Assembly: GCA_030737875.1 (NCBI GenBank)
Contig: CM060912.1
Span: 130,581,993 to 130,645,992, forward strand
DNA from: Allium sativum
Taxonomy: Eukaryota > Streptophyta > Magnoliopsida > Asparagales > Amaryllidaceae
Length of the DNA stretch: 64,000 nucleotides
Direction: 5' to 3'
Shown here one piece after another: positions 46,461 to 60,131 of this stretch. Within the stretch, counting starts at the first letter, position 1. Each line of letters starts with the position of its first letter. The notes beneath the pieces were generated by a model. The model did no database searches, was not told where the DNA came from, and was given only the letters and a program-made list of their open reading frames with translations. The position numbers and the translations under genes were made by a program.

Positions 46461-49400
46461 TGTAACACCCCACATCCATTAATGTCACTCTCAAAGGGAA
46501 GGCATTAACTTTCATGGAGTATTATTGGTGTATAGAACAAAATATAACACGACAGATATGTATATTGGTACTTGAAAATTTTTAAACAACTTTTATTGCA
46601 GCGGAGAAATAGTTTGGTTACAACAACATCAAAAACCAACAATAAAGCCAAGTACACTTAAGATCCATCTTGACAAATTGTTTTCTGAGTACATAAAGTA
46701 AAAAGCATAACCCCAACATAAGTAGCCATAAAAGTGATGAGCCGAACTTTACTTTCAGCAATACAAGCACTTCCAAAAGAGAGAGAAAGATCCAAATCAA
46801 GTTCCACCAGCACTACTCCCACCTTGAGAACCTTGGGGAGGGGGAGGAAGAAAAGAGGTGAAAACAAAGGGGGTCAGACATAAAGTCTGGCGAGTCCAAT
46901 AACTTCAACAATATAATTATTAAAGTAATTAGGATAAGGCATAAACTAGTAAAACAAGGAATGACTGTGAAACAAATGGGCATGACAAAGCAAACAAGAG
47001 GAAAAAGATAACGTTAATTTGCGCCTCCAACACTACAGGATAATTACTATACTGCACCATTGCTAGTCACCCTAAAAGTTGATCCCGCCTACTGAACATA
47101 ATAATCAAAATGGCAGTTTCGTGTACCCCTAGCTGTCTTCATAGGTGCCGCCTGCCCCTATCTCCACTAGTTGTACTAATGACCCCCATGCGATCGGCTC
47201 CCTAACTCGTAGATACCCGTGCTGGTCCCACAGTGGGGTGTATCACTCCCCAAAGTGGCAACCCGATACCACTAAAGTTGCATGACTTATATCTACATGA
47301 TGCAACAACATCTTACCTACCAGCCCGGGCTCATGCACGCACATGACCCAGTTGGACTTGCGTTGCCACCGCTAACCCGTTTTGACCTCTTACAATCAAA
47401 TTCAATAAGTGTGCCCCGTCCTCGATCTGACTCGAGCTCACAAAGATACTTCCTGGGTTACTGGTTTGAAAAGGGCCCGCATACTTGACACAAGCTTTCC
47501 GCCTATGCTTAGTCCCCAACTATGGTTTCCCACTTAACCCCTTCTTATTCATGTCTTCTTACATGTTTCAATTGGGTTAAGTGTTTCTAATCATATTTCA
47601 CATGTCACCCATGTCACCTACTTAACCCCCATGTCCCACCACATGTTTATCCTGGTTAAGTATTACTTAATTCATTATAACCGTAACCTTGTAAGACCTC
47701 CCACATTAGACTACCATTTAAGGTTGCTAGATTTGTCGAGTGGGTCCGAGCAGTCTTATACAGCAAACGAGCCTAACCTCGTGCCCTTACAATTGTTACG
47801 CATTTAATTTATGCCTTTGACCTCTCACATTAGACTACCGTTTGTGGTTGCTGGATTTGCCGGGCGGGTCCGGGCAGTCTTATACCACAAACGAGTCTAA
47901 CCTCGTGCCTTAGGCATTTATTATTACACACAATTATCTCACCCAATACGAATTAATTATCCATATTCAAATTGTCAATAATTTCCACATTAATCTATGT
48001 TCATAATTGTCACCTAAATTATGTCCATACTTTTCAGGTATATAAATTATACCAATTAGTGTCTCAAATTAATTATATGCCTTTAAAGCCATTTTATGCC
48101 AATTCACAATTTGTATAATTAATATTTTCCCATTGTCCCCATGCCGTTTGTACGTTTAATATGAAATATGTTAGATTCACAAATAGTTTAACTCATAGAA
48201 AGAAAAGAAACATCACAACATGCATAACACATAAAATAGATCTAACTTGCGAATAAGAATTATATCATAAGTTTGCAAAACCAATAACTTGCATAGGCAA
48301 TGGACATATAGAACATAAATTTGCATAAACTACCATGGATCTAAATATAGATCTAAACATGAAATTGTGAACTTGCATATATGCATATGGGTGTCCACTA
48401 AACTTCAATAAGTGAATATGGTTTTCACCTAAACTTGCATATGTGAATATGGTTTTCACCTAAAAATGTGAATATAGTTTTCACTTAAACTTGCATATGG
48501 ATTCATAAAGTTGCGTATGAATTTAAACATGTAAAATAATATCACATGTTTTACATATAAACTAGCATATGTATAGAGTTGATTCACATATAAACTTGTG
48601 TATAATTTGCATACAGACTTGCATAAGATTCACATACAACTAGCTTATGTAAAAATAGACTTGCATAAGATTCACATACAAACTAGCATTTGATTTACAT
48701 CCCAAACTTGCAAATAAACTGATGTCATAAAATGAATCAAGTTAAACATATGTGATTGGACATATGAATGGATCTACCAACATAAGTTAACAAAACTGTC
48801 ATATGTTCACCAACAGACAATAACAAAGTTAAGTAACAACACATGATTCAACAGACATGTTCTCATAATCCAAATTATAACTCATCACAATTAATTTATT
48901 AATTATTTTGTGAAAGAAATTGTACTAACAAAGACAGATTAGAGAAGAGAATAATTCGTTCTTCGTTTGTATTAGAATTCTGACTTGCAATTCCTAAGAT
49001 TTAAGAAGAAGAACTATTCTAGCAGCAGAATGGAGGCCAAGAGACTAATTTAGTTTAGGTTTAGAGCTTGAGTCTATGCGTGCTTATATAGAAGTTCAAA
49101 TCAATATAAGCCATTAGATTATCATTGGAGCAATCACAGCCGTCTGGACTAGATAGAGTTATCCAGAATTGCCACCTATGCCCTAGTGACTCAGCAATAG
49201 GTCAGAAAAGACTCAGGAATAAGTCAGGATCGTCACAGTTCAGATCTGCCAGGGGGTAGAGGGTAGGTCGACCCCTAGGTCGACCTGTATAGGGGAGGTC
49301 AACGCCCTGGTTGGCCTGGTCTGGGGCGGGAAAAATCCCACCCAGCCCGCTTCCACGTTTGAATTTTGAATTTTAATCTGAACTGTTTTAATTTATTTAA

Positions 49401-49586
49401 ATTTCTGAAACTTCTAAGGGCCATAACTTCCTCATACGAAGTCCGATTTACGAAAACGTGGACTCTATTCCAAGCATAATTTCGAGACGAACGCAATGGC
49501 ATAACCCATTTCCCTTAATTTTCACTTTAACAATTAAGTATTCTTAAAATTGTTAATTTTAATATTTAAAATTACGGGGTGTTACA
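46461..49586 (-). repeat. E5 5' LTR (3126 bp)
   Basis: TATATAAG box on the minus strand at 49083-49090. U5 hairpin CAGAC-ATAAA-GTCTG is at 46875-46889. A perfect 10-bp stem CGTTTGTGGT / ACCACAAACG lies at 47839-47893. A GGTCGACC cluster is at about 49260-49300. Confidence 0.92.
47839..47893 (-). other. 10-bp stem-loop in E5 5' LTR
   Basis: CGTTTGTGGT (47839-47848) pairs perfectly with ACCACAAACG (47884-47893) around a loop containing GCCGGGCGGGTCCGGGCAG. It is the homologue of the E4 and E7 stem-loops. Confidence 0.6.
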
Positions 49587-49591
49587 GATTC
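49587..49591. repeat. E5 target-site duplication, right
   Basis: GATTC matches 38185-38189. Confidence 0.92.
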
Positions 49592-52500
49592 CATCTATGG
49601 ACCGAAGCAAGGGATCTCCCTCATCCGAATTCGAGACAATCTAGCCTATGTCTTAGGAAAAGAACGCATCTTCCCTTGGATCTGGCAGGGTCGGTCCACA
49701 CGTATCCTTTTTGGATTGGCAATTCCTGAATAATACGTTTCCCTGCCCTGTGGGGCATAAAATCTGGTCTGTATATCGACCATTGAAGGCCTTTTAGTCG
49801 GCTATATCCGAGATACCACGCTATCCATCATCCACATAAGTAAAATGTCTGGGCACCATACTATGACATCACTCCTAGTTAGAAAGAAACGCATGTCCTC
49901 CCTACGGTCCTCTCCCTTTTTTGTTCATACCGGGGTGTGAGGCTCGTGAATTAACGCTACACAAAGCTGCGCTACTTGAAGTCGTGCTTTGATCATCAAC
50001 CACAAGACTCTGCTTTTCAATATAAGCCTTGATCACTGCATCTTAGCATGTCACATTATCAAATCATACCATACCATTGATTTCCACCAATATATAACTT
50101 CTAATCTCAAACATCTCAGAGAAGGGTGTTAAGCAAGAGAATAAATTCTCCGCCACCAAACAGATATATATTTAGCAGAGATCAATCAATACAGCACGAA
50201 ATACAACATCAGACATACAATCAATTTGCAAGTCCGTTCTGGGTCCGAACGAAACCATAGGCACCTTATTCCTCGTCCTATATGTATAATACAGAAGAGA
50301 GGCCCTCGCATATCCGGTCGATCTCCAAATATGTTTGGATGTTCACCACTTTTACCTCGTCTTGGGTGTACAGCCCAACCAAGACATCGGTAATCATCCA
50401 AAAGGTGTGAAGATCTATGGTCTTCAACAACCATCTTCTTCGACTTTTAGTCGTCATATCAGTTATTCAAAATGGGTTAAACCTGATCTTTCCGAATAAC
50501 TCGATCAAGTGCTATAAAAACACATTATACGACTCATTCAAATCCAGAATATTCTTTTATTCAAATATTCATTACATTGGGATTCATTCCCACAAACCTT
50601 ATCAAATACTTAATTCATTAAAACCTCTTGTTTAAATCTTTCTTTGAAAATCATTGCAAAAGATTATGTATTATCTTTTAACAATATTAAACCAAATTAA
50701 GGTTTATCAAACTAGTCGGGATTATCGAGCCTTACCGAAGTAACCATTCATTTTATTATCCCAATCCTAACCTATTCATCCAATGGAGAAAAACTGATAG
50801 TACTCCATATCTAACACCCATTGTGTTATCGATAAAATTAATTACCATTTAACAATCAAATCTAATTAAAGATTTAACTACCGCATGGAGTAAAACTGGT
50901 GGTACTCCCTACTTGAACATTTCTTGAATTCGGTAAATTAACTTACCTCATTCCCATTTCAATCTAATTGAAGATTCATTAAAACTCCATTTAGTTTTAA
51001 TCCCAAAAATCATTACTCAATGATTATTCAATTTTAGGAGAATTAATCATGTCTTTAACTGGGTTAAAGAACCAATGTCATTTAAAACATATGTTCACGA
51101 TAAACCAAAATCATCTTCCATCAAAGTGGAATCGTCATGGAGATCATAACAATATATAATCGATATAAATTTCCAAATCAGGTAGATACTATAAATGGAA
51201 TATCGACAAAGCCTTTTAAATTCAATAAATAGTGAAGGCCTTCCTTCACAGAAGCTCATCTCGATTATCACGAAACCGAATTCCATTCAATTCCAATTTA
51301 ATGTATTAAATTGGAAAATTTTATTTTGGAAAATTTCCCTAAATCTTAATTAAAAAATTTATAAATTCCAAATCATATCTTCACTATTAATTGTGTTTAA
51401 GAGCTAATGTCATTTAAAACATCATTCACAACGAACCCAAAATCATCTTCCATTTAATTTCAATTAATAAATATAATTGGAAAAATTCATTAATCTTAAT
51501 TAAAAGATTCATTCTTTCCTCAGCTAGGTTTAAGAATAGTGTTATTTAAGACACATTCACGACAATCCCAAAATCTAATTTGATATTAAATACAAGGCCC
51601 AAAATAGAAATCATATCGGCTTATATTCAATATCAAATTCTAAAACCAATGAATATCATATTGGGAATAATGATATCTGTATCTACCAAATTCCTAAACA
51701 ATATCCATATAATCACGGAATCCAATATCGAAATATTCCGAAGATTATTTCCATTCAAATCCATTCCAATTTGTACATTGGAAAATTTTGGTTATATCAA
51801 AACCATTTCAATTCCATTCATTTGTTTACTTAAGTTGATAAACAACTTATTCTGATAAAAATATCTTTTTCCTTCATAAACTTGGAATTTTTCATCCAAA
51901 AATCTTTCCAAATCATTTATTATGGTTTAACATAATTTTTTCTCTATTTTAAATAATTTCACTAAGGCCCTTTTAGTCAGTTTCCAATATCGGCCACCGA
52001 ACTGCATCCATAGCGACCTTCTCCAAAACTGTTTTGGACATATCTTAAAATCTATCCATTAGATTTCAAAACTCTTATCATCATTCGAAAGCTCTTTTCG
52101 ATACGGACCCAACGTTCCTGTTTTAGGAGAATCCGGTGGTCGGATCTCCCATTACGTCAATTTCAAGTCAATGGTTGAAATTCACGAACGGTCGTTGCGC
52201 GATACGTTCTGTTTAGACCATTTAAATATATTTATAATATATATATCATCGATTTCTATTCAAATATATTTTATAAAACGTTTTCATACATTCATTTCAA
52301 AATGATTACACTTCCATTACCAATTTAAATTAAATTTGAACATTGCATTTTGTTATGATCTCAAAATGATAATATTATTAAAAAGTAATATTTTGAAATT
52401 CAATCTTCTCAATACTCATTATGAAAATGAATAAAATTGAGATAAAAATCCGTTCGAGTCAAAATAGCATTTATATACTTAACTCGGCTTCACATTTTTA

Positions 52501-53253
52501 TATTTTCGTGTCCATCCAAAATAGAACATCAAAATCAACTTCTAATTCTCATTGAATATTATATTATAAAAATATTCATGTTTATTCCGGACTGGAATAA
52601 GGATTCAACTAATATCCATATAAATAAATTAATATGGATAACATTCATCATTTCATCCAACGATAGTTGTAAACAACTATCAACATACAAAACGACATCC
52701 ATTATGCATGTTATTTTCATGTGAGCTTCAATCAAATGATCGAAGCTTACATAAATACATCAATCAATCGATTAATCGCAAATTCACACAAGGGAGATGT
52801 GTGAGTCAAACATCATCCCAAGACCCATGGGGGTTTTCAACCAACAACAATTATTTAATAATAATCGCTTGCATATAATGCACACAACGTAATCATAAAT
52901 AAATACTCAACTACCTAATGCCACGCCATAAGTGTCCATCCACGGAGTATTAAATGTGAATGTCACATATTCACGTAACACTTCTAATGCAAATAATTTT
53001 TTAATAGTTCAAGGGTTGAACCCCAAAATAACTACATTATGCAATTTCTATTCTGAAACTTAGCCATAAACCAAATCATGTCATAATAACCTAACTAAAT
53101 TATATAGTGAGCAAGTTCTCACCCATAAGACAAACCAATCGCTGCGAACTTCTAATATAGAATTTCTCTTGTCGCGCACTCGTCATTTGTTGTTTTTCGC
53201 ACTCGAATTCACCTTTCTGGTTCTATAATTTGCATACGACATCTAATCTAAAC
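49592..53253 (-). repeat. E3 5' LTR, segment 3
   Basis: The E3 LTR continues after E5, parallel to the E6 LTR from about 60908 (AGTCGAGGCAAGG against ACCGAAGCAAGG). The conserved hairpin TCCGTT/AACGAA is at 50233-50253. The stretch 50640-53250 is AT-rich with no gene. It is cut at 53253 by E6 and presumably continues beyond the window. Confidence 0.78.
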
Positions 53254-53477
53254 TGTAGTGACCCGTAACTTCCCTGTGAAGGAAAGTCCGGATTACTTTG
53301 AGGACAAGGCGAATCAGAACACAAATGGAAGAACATTTCATTGTTTATTACAACAATTCCATCAGAATACAAGAATATACAGAGTATAAATGAATATTAT
53401 ACATAGGATAAATATCAGAGATTACAATAAATTACATAGCAGTGGAAAAACAATACAAAACACAACTGAAAGTAATA

Positions 53478-55231
53478 AATTACATAGGATAAATGCCAAG
53501 TTTACACCTACATCATGTTTATGGTAATGAATTTCTTTATGCAATTTTTTGTGTACGTTAAATTATGCTAAGTTTTTAGCCTAATATTATATGACAAAAA
53601 TCGTATGGATGAAAATTAGGCTAAGATTGTTAGCCTAATATTTAGATGAGGTAATGTTGGGAAAAATTGGTAATGATAGGAAAATTGGCATGAAACTTAT
53701 CCTTGAAACTTGAAATGAACTTGACTTGAAAATATGAACATGGACATGACACTAGAATGAACTTGAAAATGGCCAACTCGAGGTTGGGTTGAGTTTGTAG
53801 TGTAATTCTGCTCGGAACCGCCCGGCAAATCCAGTTACTGCAAACAATAGGATCCAATGTGGGTAGTTGGTCATATCGCACTTGAAAACCCGAGGTCAGA
53901 CTGAATTGTGGTGTAACTCTGCCCGGAACCGCCCGGCATATCCAGTGGCCACAACAACAGGTCTGATTTGAGAGGTTGGGGTGCATTAATGAATTAATGC
54001 CATATGATAGGGATAAGTCATGAACATGAAAGACAACACTTAACCAACTTGATAAATGATTCGTAGGCGGGTTAAGTCACGAACTTGAATGACAACACTT
54101 AACCAAGTTGACATGCTAAACTGATAAGGGTTAAGTCACGAATTTAAATGACAACACTTAATCTATTGGACGAAAACCCTAGTTACACGGTCCATTTCAG
54201 CAGTAACCCACTAGATGTATCATGGTACCTTGGAACTGGGCAGGGTGGGGCACGATTACTGGGCTGATTGTAAGCGACCAGAACGACGGCTGTGTTGATG
54301 CGCCAGTGTAGGTTCAGGCGGGCTATGGTCGTGCACGTGGTCCGGAGTTGAAAAAGAAGGCATTGGCCATCAATAGGTTTATCTGTGCATGCTTGATTCG
54401 TGTCGGTGGTTGGCACCCTAGGGCTTGATACACCCTATGCTGGACCTAGCACAGGTGACTACATTCGTGATAGGGTCGTATGACACAGACACATGACGAG
54501 CTAGAACTTGTAAGGAGCCAATCGACTAGTGGATCGGTTCGTTGGACCTAGAAATGGGTCATTTCATGATATTGGGCCAAGGGATTATTTCATGATTTAT
54601 ATAAGACATGGGTTTGGGATTCTAGTACAGTTGATGCAGCGAACCTTGAATACGTGATGCTATACTTGATTTATACTTGATTTATCATGTTATCTTAGTC
54701 TATCTTTCACATCTTGACAACATCCTTATGTTTACTTTCAGTTTATACATGTCATGTTACCTTTATCTGTTTTATGCTGAAAGTCACTTGGACTTACCAG
54801 TCTTTATAACTGAACCGTTTTCTTTCGCATCTTTTTCTTCCGTTTCCCCCCTAGGTTCTCAGGGAGGAAACTCTAGCACTTAGCTTGGATTTCACTTGCT
54901 TTCGGTTCAGCTCATGTACGGTTTGATCTTGAGCTATGCGATGGCTGCATTTCTGCTACCTTTGGGGAATTAAGATCCTATTGTTGTTTTAAGTTTATGC
55001 TTCTTTATTTATGCAAGACAGAATTTGCTGGAATGGAAAATAATGACCTTGGTTATTTGATGAAAAAGGTTTGGCCTCTTTTTGAAAGTAATGAAATTTA
55101 TCTTTTGATTCTTCCGTTGTTTTATCTATGTTCCGTCTTGTGATATTTCTGTGTTTGTTTACCTCGATAACGCTCCTCCAAAACTAGTGCATTCCCTTTG
55201 TGAGTGACCCTAGCGGAGGTGGGGTGTTACA
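53478..55231 (+). mobile_element. E7: 5'-truncated E4-like LTR inside E6 LTR
   Basis: Plus-strand relative of the E4 LTR, diverged. It ends GGAGGTGGGGTGTTACA at 55231 like the complement of 26948-26964, and shares AACTCGAGGTTGGGTTGAG (53776-53794). About 1.4 kb of the expected LTR start is missing and no TGTAAC start or target duplication is seen. Stem-loops are at 53793-53845 and 53906-53954; the U5 hairpin CAGT/ACTG is at 54798-54812. Three units of GGGTTAAGTCAYGAAC with GACAACACTTAACC lie at 54010-54160. The first 250 bp (53478 to about 53740) cannot be assigned with certainty. Confidence 0.7.
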
Positions 55232-56261
55232 AGAACAGTGTTATTTAAGACACCATTCACGTCGAACCCAAAATCCTATTTGATATTAAATACAAGGCTC
55301 TGAATAGAAAATATATCGGCTTATATTCAATATTAAATTTTGAAATCAACAAATATCATATTGGAAATAACGATATAAATATATCTTCCAAATTTCCACA
55401 ACCATATCTGCATAATCGCGAAATCCAACTTCAAAATATTCTGAAAATAATTTCGATTCAAATCCATTCCAATTCACGTATTGGAAATTCTGATTATTTA
55501 TAAAAACCCCTTCGAATCCAATTTATTTATTCGAAAATAATGGATTATATTTCTAGTTCAAAACTAGTTCATTTCGATAAAAATCTATTTTTATCTTTAC
55601 AAACGTGGAATTATTCATCCTAGTTCTTTCCAATTCATATATTACGATTTTACACAAATTATTAATAGTTTTAATAATTTTATCAAGGCTTGTACAGTCG
55701 GTTTCCATCAACGGACATCGAATTGCACTTACATCCACCTTTTCCAAATTTGATTTGGACATAATTCCAAATCCAACCATTAGATTTAAGATTTATAATA
55801 TTCATTGGAAAGATCTTTTCGATATGAACCCAACGGTTCCGGTTTTAGGAGAATCCGACGGTCGGATCTCCCGCAATGTCAATTTGAAGTCAATGGTCGA
55901 AATTCGCGAACTACCACGGCGCGACGCGTTCTATTCAGGCCATTCTATATATATAATATATATTATATATTTTGTTGATTTCCTTTTTCAACGTATTTTA
56001 TAAATCGTTTTAAATCCGTTTTCGAAACGATTTGAACTTCATATTCAATTTCGAATCAAAATTGAATATTCCACATCATTGATATACAATTGACAATATT
56101 TTCAAAACGTTATATTTTGAAATCACTTCCTTTTCTATAATCATTATAAAAGTGAATATAATCGATATAAATATCGTTCGCATCAAAATAGCGCATCTCT
56201 AATCAATATGGCTTTATATTTTTCAATAACTTCGTTATTCTATTCAACAAATGAATATTTA

Positions 56262-56645
56262 TTATATTCAACACATGAACCTATATTTCTTTCAACACAT
56301 GACTATTCTCAACACATGAGTACTGTCAACACATGACTATTTTTGTTATTTAATATATTTTATGAAATTATGATTTCTATCGTTTAATTATTAATCAGAC
56401 TCCAACCGTAAATTAGTAAGAGAACGATTCCCTAAGCATTAACCTCGAAGGTCGAAACCAACATCAGATCAATACCCAGGAGACTACTCATCTTATCTAT
56501 TTTCCAGTTAGTTTTCGATTTTATATATGATAAAGATGTAAATTTTATTGTTAAAGTATTTTACTCAACACATGAATATTCTCAACACATGAGCATCGTC
56601 AACACATGACTATTTATTCTATTCAACACATGAATCTTTATTTTA
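56262..56645. repeat. TCAACACATGA short repeats in E6 LTR (two clusters)
   Basis: TCAACACATGA recurs with 5-12 bp between copies at about 56262-56345 and 56565-56645, with isolated copies to 57085. The same clusters recur at about 63505-63595 and 63810-63880 in the other LTR. Confidence 0.75.
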
Positions 56646-57349
56646 TAATATTCTTTATTTTCCCAATTGGAATGAGGCCCAATCAATTACCATATAATGT
56701 TAATTATATAGATTCCATACAACACATGCATATAATAGCAACGATAAATAATCAACCATCATCCAAAGTGTACCACACAACTGCATAAGCATTAAATATA
56801 AATAATTAACGCTTACACAGTCTGTCGACCAATCGATCGACATACAACTAAATCATTGGGATTAGTGTGCGCCAAATATCATCCCAACACTCGTGTGGGG
56901 TTTCAATCCACAAACACTGAATATTATTTGTGCAGTTGGATGACGTGTAAAATTTATCGTCCCAATCAATATCTTTCAAATAGATGTACATAAACAAACC
57001 GTCTGGTTTGTATATGAATATTTATTTATTCACATTCACGTTAAAAATTATATTTTTAACGATAAAATAATTAGTTCAACACATGATGTTTTATTATCCA
57101 TTTCACATCAACATCACAAACAAACTTCACAACACATCAAACAAGCATATAAGTCATCCATGGTATGTGGACGACGGGTGTCGGGTGCTACTAAGCACTG
57201 TCTCCATCCTAGTATATAATTTTAACTAGAAACTGAAATTTAAAGTGAGAAGTTCTCACCGACTAGCTAAACCAAACACCACGACTCTTCATATATAGAA
57301 ATCTTCGTCGTGCTCGCCTTTTATCTATTTCATTGTCCGTAGCCACTAC

Positions 57350-57620
57350 ATATATAAAAATCACATTTTTATTTTGTTGTTATGTATATAAAATCACATT
57401 TTTATAATCGCTCTATATGGATAAAAATCACATTTTTATACCACTGCTATATAGATAAAATTCTATTTTTATATCGCTGCTATATAGTTAAAAATTCTAT
57501 TTTTATATCGCTACTATATAGATAAAAAATTCTATTTTTGCACCGCTACTATATAGATAAAAATTCTATTTTTATTCTTTTTATGATATAAAAATCATAT
57601 TTTTATTATTCCTACTATAT
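57350..57620. repeat. AT-rich tandem repeats in E6 LTR
   Basis: Units of about 35-37 bp carry AAATTCTATTTTTATA and CGCTACTATATAGATA, six to seven copies with drift. Confidence 0.7.
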
Positions 57621-58194
57621 AAAAATCATATCTTTCTATCTTCTACATATATAAACTTTCTTCTTATAAAAATATAAACTTTCGACCTATAGATATATAA
57701 ACTTTCTACTTGTAACTTTAAAAGTGATTTAATAAAATAAAAACACCTTCATCACCTAAGCTTCAGACCGAAGTCGAACCGGAGCTTTCCCTTCGCTGGC
57801 AGATTGGGAGGCCAACGCTGTTTTTAGGTAAAGAAGGGGAGAAAGGGTGTGTCGTTGCACTGGTGATGAGAGGGGGTGAAACTGGGCCAGGCGGCGCGTT
57901 CTGTCAGAGGGGGTGTGGGCGCGTCGGCGGTGGGGGGTTTGGGTGCAGTGGCTCGATCCACGGTGGGGCGATGGGGTAGCGGGGTTTGGGGGTTTTAGAA
58001 TCACAAGGTCGAGATAGAGGAGAAGGGGAAGGCGACGAAGGGGGGTGGTGTGGCTATAGAGGTGGCGCGGCGTCTCCTGCGGTGGGCGGAGGCGAAGGTA
58101 GGGTGGCCATCGGGTAGCGCTAGGTTTTTTTTTGAAACTGAAATAAAAAATGAACGGGGTGGGGGGCTGAGAGAAAGGAAAGAGGGGTGACGGT

Positions 58195-58201
58195 TTTTAT
58201 A
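58195..58201 (-). promoter_or_regulatory. TATA box of E6 LTR
   Basis: The minus strand reads TATAAAA about 900 bp from the LTR start, followed by the GC-rich leader. Confidence 0.6.
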
Positions 58202-59101
58202 TTTTATTTATTTATTTATTTAAATATTTAATTCCAAAAAACAACTTTTTATTTCGACTTCGAAATCGAACTCACCGACTGTCGTCCATAGCTATTACTC
58301 CAATTCCGAACACAATGGGACATGTATCGTAGGCTGATTCGATCGTTTCGATCAGTTTTCGTCAAAATCAAAATATAAATCTATATATTGAATTTGAACG
58401 CACATTTTAATTTACCGAGGCCACACACTAAATCTAAAAATTCCCGAAAAATATTTTCTAGCTTCGTATTGACGATACAGTCCTAACAAAACTAATTTCA
58501 TCAAATTTGAAGGCCGTTTGAAAATTGGCCATTTTCCAGTCGATTAAATAAACTAAAACTGGTCGAACGCGCTTTTCTTTGCCACACTCACTTATTGATT
58601 CAGAAAATTAAGAATTTTGAAACCTAGCAATAATTTGACATCACGGATCCAACAAAAGTGGTTTCGTCGAAAAACGAGGTCGTTTGCAAAATTTCCATTT
58701 TTAAGGGCCAGAAATCCATAGTGACTATTCTGAATTTTCAACTGGACATAACTTTTGATTCCCGTTATGAAGTTTCGATCTTTCGGATTCGTTGGAGAGA
58801 TATTCTCAAATAGATTCTAATATTTTTGGTTTCGCCAAAATCCGATTTATTTTGCACCCAGTACATTCATTTGAACTTTGAAATCGAATTATTGAACTAC
58901 CGCGCCATTTTCAATTCCCTTTATAATTAAAATAAAATATTTATATTCTAACGTCACTTCAAATAAATATATACTTCTAATTCTATTCTAAATAGATTTC
59001 TCGTCGTTATTATTTAATATAATTCATTTTAAATATTCAAAATTCATTATAATTGCCAAAATAAAAAATTTAAATTGGCTCAGATTTTCCGGGTTATTAC
59101 A

Positions 59102-59136
59102 ATTTCCCCCACTTAAAACTTTTCGTCCTCGAAAAG
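59102..59136 (-). promoter_or_regulatory. E6 polypurine tract with hairpin
   Basis: The minus strand reads AAGTGGGGGAAAT before TGTAATAACCC. The 7-bp perfect hairpin just upstream is the best-formed copy of the PPT-proximal hairpin. Confidence 0.82.
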
Positions 59137-60120
59137 GAACGAAGCTGAAAGTTTAACTAATCAACTCAACTTCATTATTTCCATTACGGTTTAAATTCTT
59201 CAACTTTTCAGTTTCTAAGAACTTTTCAAATTTTTCAAAAATTTGTCTAACACCCTAAATTTTCGAAAAATTTCGCCATAACCTCCCCTGCACCAGGGAC
59301 TTTGGGATATTTCATACAGCCTCCCATGGCCTTCTTCAATCCAAAAGAAAAAGAAAAGCCCAAGCGGCTAGCCAATCGGCTCATAAAATCATCCAAACCC
59401 AATAAATACAATAAACATGTACCTATTTGTCGGGCAAACAATTTTATTCTTCTGCTCTAGCCTCCTTGCTATGACTTGTTCAATGTAAGTACAGGTATAT
59501 GCATGCAAATGCGATAAATTTTCAATACAATTCAATATTTGGTTCAATTTGGTATAATGGTTCAAAATTATCAAACCAATAATCAAACAACACAACCATC
59601 AATCAATTAGTTGATTAGCTTATCAAATTCATAATTTTGATATATATACATACAGAAAATCATGTTTTTGAAGCCAAATCACAACAATAAACCTATCTAG
59701 TTTTGGTTCTCACACCAGTCTAATGGAAATATATAAAAATCCCACTTTCGAAACACGAACATAAATACTTATGATGTCCGGACATCACCAGAATTATCCC
59801 TAGGTGTCTAGAATGTGATTCTATATCTATCCAGTATATTAAAACTTCGAATATACGTTCATGACGCGTATATGCAAAGTCTTTATATACTCGATTGTCA
59901 AATTCAATATAAATAAAATATTCAAATATGTATAATCTGGTTTAAATTTTCAAAACAAAACTTGTATTCAATTTTTAAAAAATATACTCTTCACACTCGT
60001 TCTAGGATACTACTGATCCCATCTCTAATAAGTCATTCTAATTAGATATTACTAATCCAATATCTGATGAATTTTTCGTATGGTTCTAATGTGTCTTATT
60101 CTCGAGCTCTGTAAACCAAA

Positions 60121-60131
60121 GCTCTGATACC
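60121..60131 (-). promoter_or_regulatory. E6 primer-binding site
   Basis: GCTCTGATACC on the plus strand matches 11 of 12 bases of the iMet complement, 3 bp from the LTR. Confidence 0.85.

Larger units (their letters stand above)
38190..49586 (-). mobile_element. E5: degenerate Tekay/Del-type chromovirus (11.4 kb)
   Basis: Same class and orientation as E4 but a different family. LTRs are 38190-41304 and 46461-49586 (about 3.1 kb), the PBS is at 46447-46458, the PPT at 41305-41318, and the target duplication is GATTC. LTR copies differ more than those of E4 (many single bases, small indels), so the insertion is older. The gag-pol frame is broken by several stops and frameshifts, many stops being C to T or G to A changes as expected from deamination of methylated DNA. 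Confidence 0.93.
53254..59101 (-). repeat. E6 3' LTR with internal replacement
   Basis: It starts TGTAGTGACCCG and ends GGGTTATTACA next to a PPT. 53254-53477 matches 60135-60359 and 55232 onward matches 62479 onward. Between them about 2.1 kb of LTR is absent and E7 sequence stands instead. TATA (minus) is at 58195-58201, then a GC-rich stretch (57760-58180) with an 18-codon frame starting ATGGCC at 58110. Repeats of TCAACACATGA lie at about 56262-56345 and 56565-56645. Confidence 0.85.

Noticed and set aside
55605..56003. 132-codon frame with a counterpart at 62848-63201 (117 codons)
   Set aside because: The two are the same region of the two E6 LTRs. The protein changes freely at many positions, the frames end differently, and no domain is present.
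57756..58004. 82-codon GC-rich antisense frame resembling a Pro/Ser/His-rich protein
   Set aside because: It lies in the GC-rich leader of the E6 LTR. Composition alone keeps the frame open and E2 and E3 leaders have no matching protein.
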